Assembly: GCF_019823065.1 (NCBI RefSeq)
Contig: NZ_CP081966.1
Location: forward strand, 4,681,501 to 4,745,500
DNA: 64,000 nucleotides
Direction of reading: 5' to 3'
From: Pseudomonas mosselii
GTDB lineage: Bacteria > Pseudomonadota > Gammaproteobacteria > Pseudomonadales > Pseudomonadaceae
Part shown: one piece after another, positions 62,052-64,000 of the stretch
Layout: each line of letters opens with the position of its first letter
Position numbering within the stretch: position 1 is the first letter of the stretch
The notes under the pieces: model-generated
Databases searched by the model: none
What the model was told of the DNA's origin: nothing
Seen by the model: only the letters and a program-made list of their open reading frames with translations
Program-made: the position numbers and the translations under genes

Positions 62052-62657
62052 ATGATCTCCATCACCGGCCAGTTGGCCATCCGCACCATCTCCGGTCGAC
62101 TCGGGCTCTTCAACGTCGGCCGCCTCAGTACCTCGATCGGTGAGTTCACCATCAAGGATGCTCTCCTGGATCAGTACCAGGAGGGTAAATACCGAGGTGA
62201 CTTCGCAATCAAGCAGATTCGACCTTCGTACTACTCGCACGGCGGTCGACTCGTTGTTGAGATCAGGGCTGAACTTGAGGGCATGACCCTGGAGGATGTC
62301 ACAGGTCTCAGTCGCGAGGACGAAGAACACCTGCCAACAAACGTCCCTGACCCTCTTGAAGAGGACGGGCCACCATCCACACCGATACCGCCACGTCGGA
62401 CTCCAAATACACCGGCGCGACGGCCCCAAACTGATGCCTTCGCCTCGGATGAGCCCTTCGGGATGAGTCCAACGGCACCGCCAAGCACGAACGACATCGA
62501 TGCCGAGCTGTTTGGCACGGTGTGGCCACTGGGCGAAACCGTGAGGCTCGACACTACCGTTGACCGACAACGGCTTCGCGCCCAATGCACCCGACTGGAC
62601 CAGCTCGGTTTCACCATGGACTTCAAAACTCAAACCTGGACCAGGGCCTCGCTTTAA
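62052..62657 (+). CDS. DUF3275 family ICE protein
   Basis: 201 residues. The first ~80 (MISITGQLAIRTISGRLGLFNVGRLSTSIGEF) match DUF3275 of PFGI-1-class ICEs; a Pro/Thr-rich linker and a short C-terminal domain follow. GTG...CCCC-atgccttac-GGGG...GCAC leader covers the GGGGAG ribosome site. Confidence 0.85.
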   Translation: MISITGQLAIRTISGRLGLFNVGRLSTSIGEFTIKDALLDQYQEGKYRGDFAIKQIRPSYYSHGGRLVVEIRAELEGMTLEDVTGLSREDEEHLPTNVPDPLEEDGPPSTPIPPRRTPNTPARRPQTDAFASDEPFGMSPTAPPSTNDIDAELFGTVWPLGETVRLDTTVDRQRLRAQCTRLDQLGFTMDFKTQTWTRASL

Positions 62658-62749
62658 AGCGCCCTGCCACACCACTGCCGTGGTCAACCTGAACCACGCA
62701 CCCTGAGGGGCCTCCTCGGGGGGCTCCATTCTCTACCTGGAGCACCACC

Positions 62750-63004
62750 ATGAACGCCATCTTCAGCAACTTGAGCAAACAAACCCTCGCGAACATCGAG
62801 GACCAGCTGTCCAACAACGAGGTGTCGACTGACGAGGAGCTCGTCGACCTGTTCATCGAGGAGTTGGAGCTCACACTGGACCAGGCGGAGGCCGCTATCC
62901 GCCTGCGTGACCAGTATCGCATCCAGATTTTCCTTGCTGGTCACGGGCCACTGCACAATGAGAAACCCGTGGTGTTCGATCCAGACACCAGGACCTTCAA
63001 CTAA
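62750..63004 (+). CDS. Conserved small ICE protein, acidic
   Basis: 84 residues, rich in Glu/Asp (VSTDEELVDLFIEELELTLDQAEAAI). The leader has GCTCC...GGAGC around the ribosome site. A DNA-mimic or antirestriction-like role is imaginable for an acidic protein but nothing more supports it. Confidence 0.68.
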   Translation: MNAIFSNLSKQTLANIEDQLSNNEVSTDEELVDLFIEELELTLDQAEAAIRLRDQYRIQIFLAGHGPLHNEKPVVFDPDTRTFN

Positions 63005-63067
63005 CCACCAGACCACCCCGGGGGGCTTCCGCCCTCTGGGACGGACGCCTCCACTACGGAGGCCATC

Positions 63068-63664
63068 ATGCACCCATCCCCCTTGTTCCAGATCGAAGAA
63101 TGCCCGGACCTGTACGTCGACGCCTGTGTGTGCGACGAGCAACGCAACCTGGTGTTCATGTCGGCCTGGGGTCGTGACACCGCACTGCAGGAGTTTCTGG
63201 CCAGGCTCACACTTGGCCGAGAAGAGAATGGCATCGAGCAGTTCCACATTCTCGTCGACGGGCGGAGCATTCCCGTTTTCCCTAACCATGACCTACTGGA
63301 AAAGCGCACCACACGGCAATTCCGCGGCACCCTATTCGGCAGCATGTTGCACCTCTGGCTGTTCGATCGGCGCGCTTCGGTGCCCGACCAAGCCAATCAC
63401 TTCGCTTTTGCCCTCCTGGAGCGCAATGAAGCCCCTCACCAACGGCTTTGGCCACTGGTGATCGAGACCTGCCCGCTTCCCCTTCTCCCCCACTGGCACG
63501 AGCCCGTGATGGAAGTCCTCACCCAGCACCGCATGCTGACTGCCCTACCCGGGGCGATCGGCAACGTCTGCGCCTGGCGGCTCGCTCTTCAGCTCGACGT
63601 GCTCGAGCCCTCCCTCGGAGAGCTGATCCGTCGCGGCGAACTCACTATCGAAGCTCAGGCGTAG
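63068..63664 (+). CDS. Conserved ICE hypothetical protein
   Basis: 198 residues, no domain recognised. Ribosome site sequestered by GCCTCC-actac-GGAGGC 4 nt upstream. Function unknown. Confidence 0.7.
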   Translation: MHPSPLFQIEECPDLYVDACVCDEQRNLVFMSAWGRDTALQEFLARLTLGREENGIEQFHILVDGRSIPVFPNHDLLEKRTTRQFRGTLFGSMLHLWLFDRRASVPDQANHFAFALLERNEAPHQRLWPLVIETCPLPLLPHWHEPVMEVLTQHRMLTALPGAIGNVCAWRLALQLDVLEPSLGELIRRGELTIEAQA

Positions 63665-63696
63665 GCCTGGGCTCACCTATGACTCAAGGAACGCTT

Positions 63697-64000
63697 ATGG
63701 CCCTTATGTTTCCGCGCCTGGCGCGCAACTTTGCCCGCAACGGCTACTACCCCACCGATGAGATCACGCTCGAACGCACGCTGCAGGCGCTCACTCCCGC
63801 CACCTCGGGCAGGATGAGGATCTGCGACCCCTGCGCCGGCGAGGGTGTTGCCCTTGCTGAAGCAGCTCACCTCCTGGGCCGCGACCAGGTCCAAGCATTC
63901 GCCGTCGAGTACGATCGCGAACGCGCGGATCACGCGCGTGGCCTGCTCGATCGGGTGCTGCACAGCGACCTCTTCGACACCTTGATCAGCCGCCAGTCGT
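63697..64000 (+). CDS. DUF6094-like (SAM-dependent methyltransferase fold) protein, 3' part missing
   Basis: The visible ~100 residues include RICDPCAGEGVALAEAAHLLG, the SAM-binding motif I of N6-adenine or rRNA methyltransferases, and AVEYDRERADHA (motif II). DUF6094 proteins are common in ICEs and plasmids; whether this one is catalytically active cannot be seen. AAGGA upstream of the ATG at 63697. The gene runs off the window. Confidence 0.75.
   Translation, partial: MALMFPRLARNFARNGYYPTDEITLERTLQALTPATSGRMRICDPCAGEGVALAEAAHLLGRDQVQAFAVEYDRERADHARGLLDRVLHSDLFDTLISRQS

Overview
The window suggests a Pseudomonas of the P. putida group. The first 21.4 kb is GC-rich core chromosome with typical pseudomonad genes (nadA, TusA, BepA-like protease, YdgA, a chemoreceptor beside a polyamine-type permease) and REP-like elements. 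From about 21.5 kb to the right edge the window lies inside an integrative and conjugative element (ICE) of the PAPI-1/pKLC102/PFGI-1 class. The species and ICE-class calls rest on recognised protein families and gene order, not on a database search.

Layout. 1-9304: envelope and metabolism genes, then an APC permease followed by a methyl-accepting chemotaxis protein. 9392-10416: a dense non-coding repeat block, made of two ~255 bp inverted arms around 14 TTTGAC units, then 40 copies of a heptamer and 4 copies of a 13-mer. 10543-15690: a phosphoethanolamine transferase, a LysP-like permease and a PuuB-like FAD oxidase. 15775-21193 (minus strand): an RsbR-RsbS-RsbT stressosome-like core, an ATPase/PP2C phosphatase, a histidine kinase and a hybrid kinase. 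21495-21539: the 3' 45 nt of tRNA-Lys, marking the left attachment site.

ICE. 21644-32117 is a tightly overlapping maintenance and replication operon (Soj/ParA, DnaB, NdpA, RHH protein, ParB, DUF2857, STY4528-type replication protein). Two candidate origin or partition sites follow: four 17-bp palindromes inside the replication gene and seven ~78-bp palindromic repeats at 32857-33340. Next come a prepilin peptidase, a TIGR03761 protein, DUF3158, SSB, type IA topoisomerase and an SNF2-type helicase. Probable cargo is interspersed: an Rmf/CrpP-like peptide, an Abi_2 protein and a HEPN-like protein. 43156-57066 is a thin type IVb pilus cluster (pilL2-N2-O2-P2-Q2-R2-S2-T2-V2 ... M2) of the kind that mediates PAPI-1 transfer. 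The pilV2 adhesin ends in a shufflon: seven 19-bp sfx sites, seven alternative C-termini, an extra coupled small gene, and the Rci recombinase co-encoded with an XRE regulator.

57.7-64 kb holds small ICE genes, most of them preceded by long hairpin leaders. Three leaders (57751, 58789, 61005) share one multi-hairpin structure in which both arms have changed together. Nearly every gene here has its Shine-Dalgarno paired to, or looped in, a local hairpin. I regard this as the least explained feature of the window; the shufflon is the most dynamic. The integrase, relaxase and type IV secretion genes must lie beyond the right edge.
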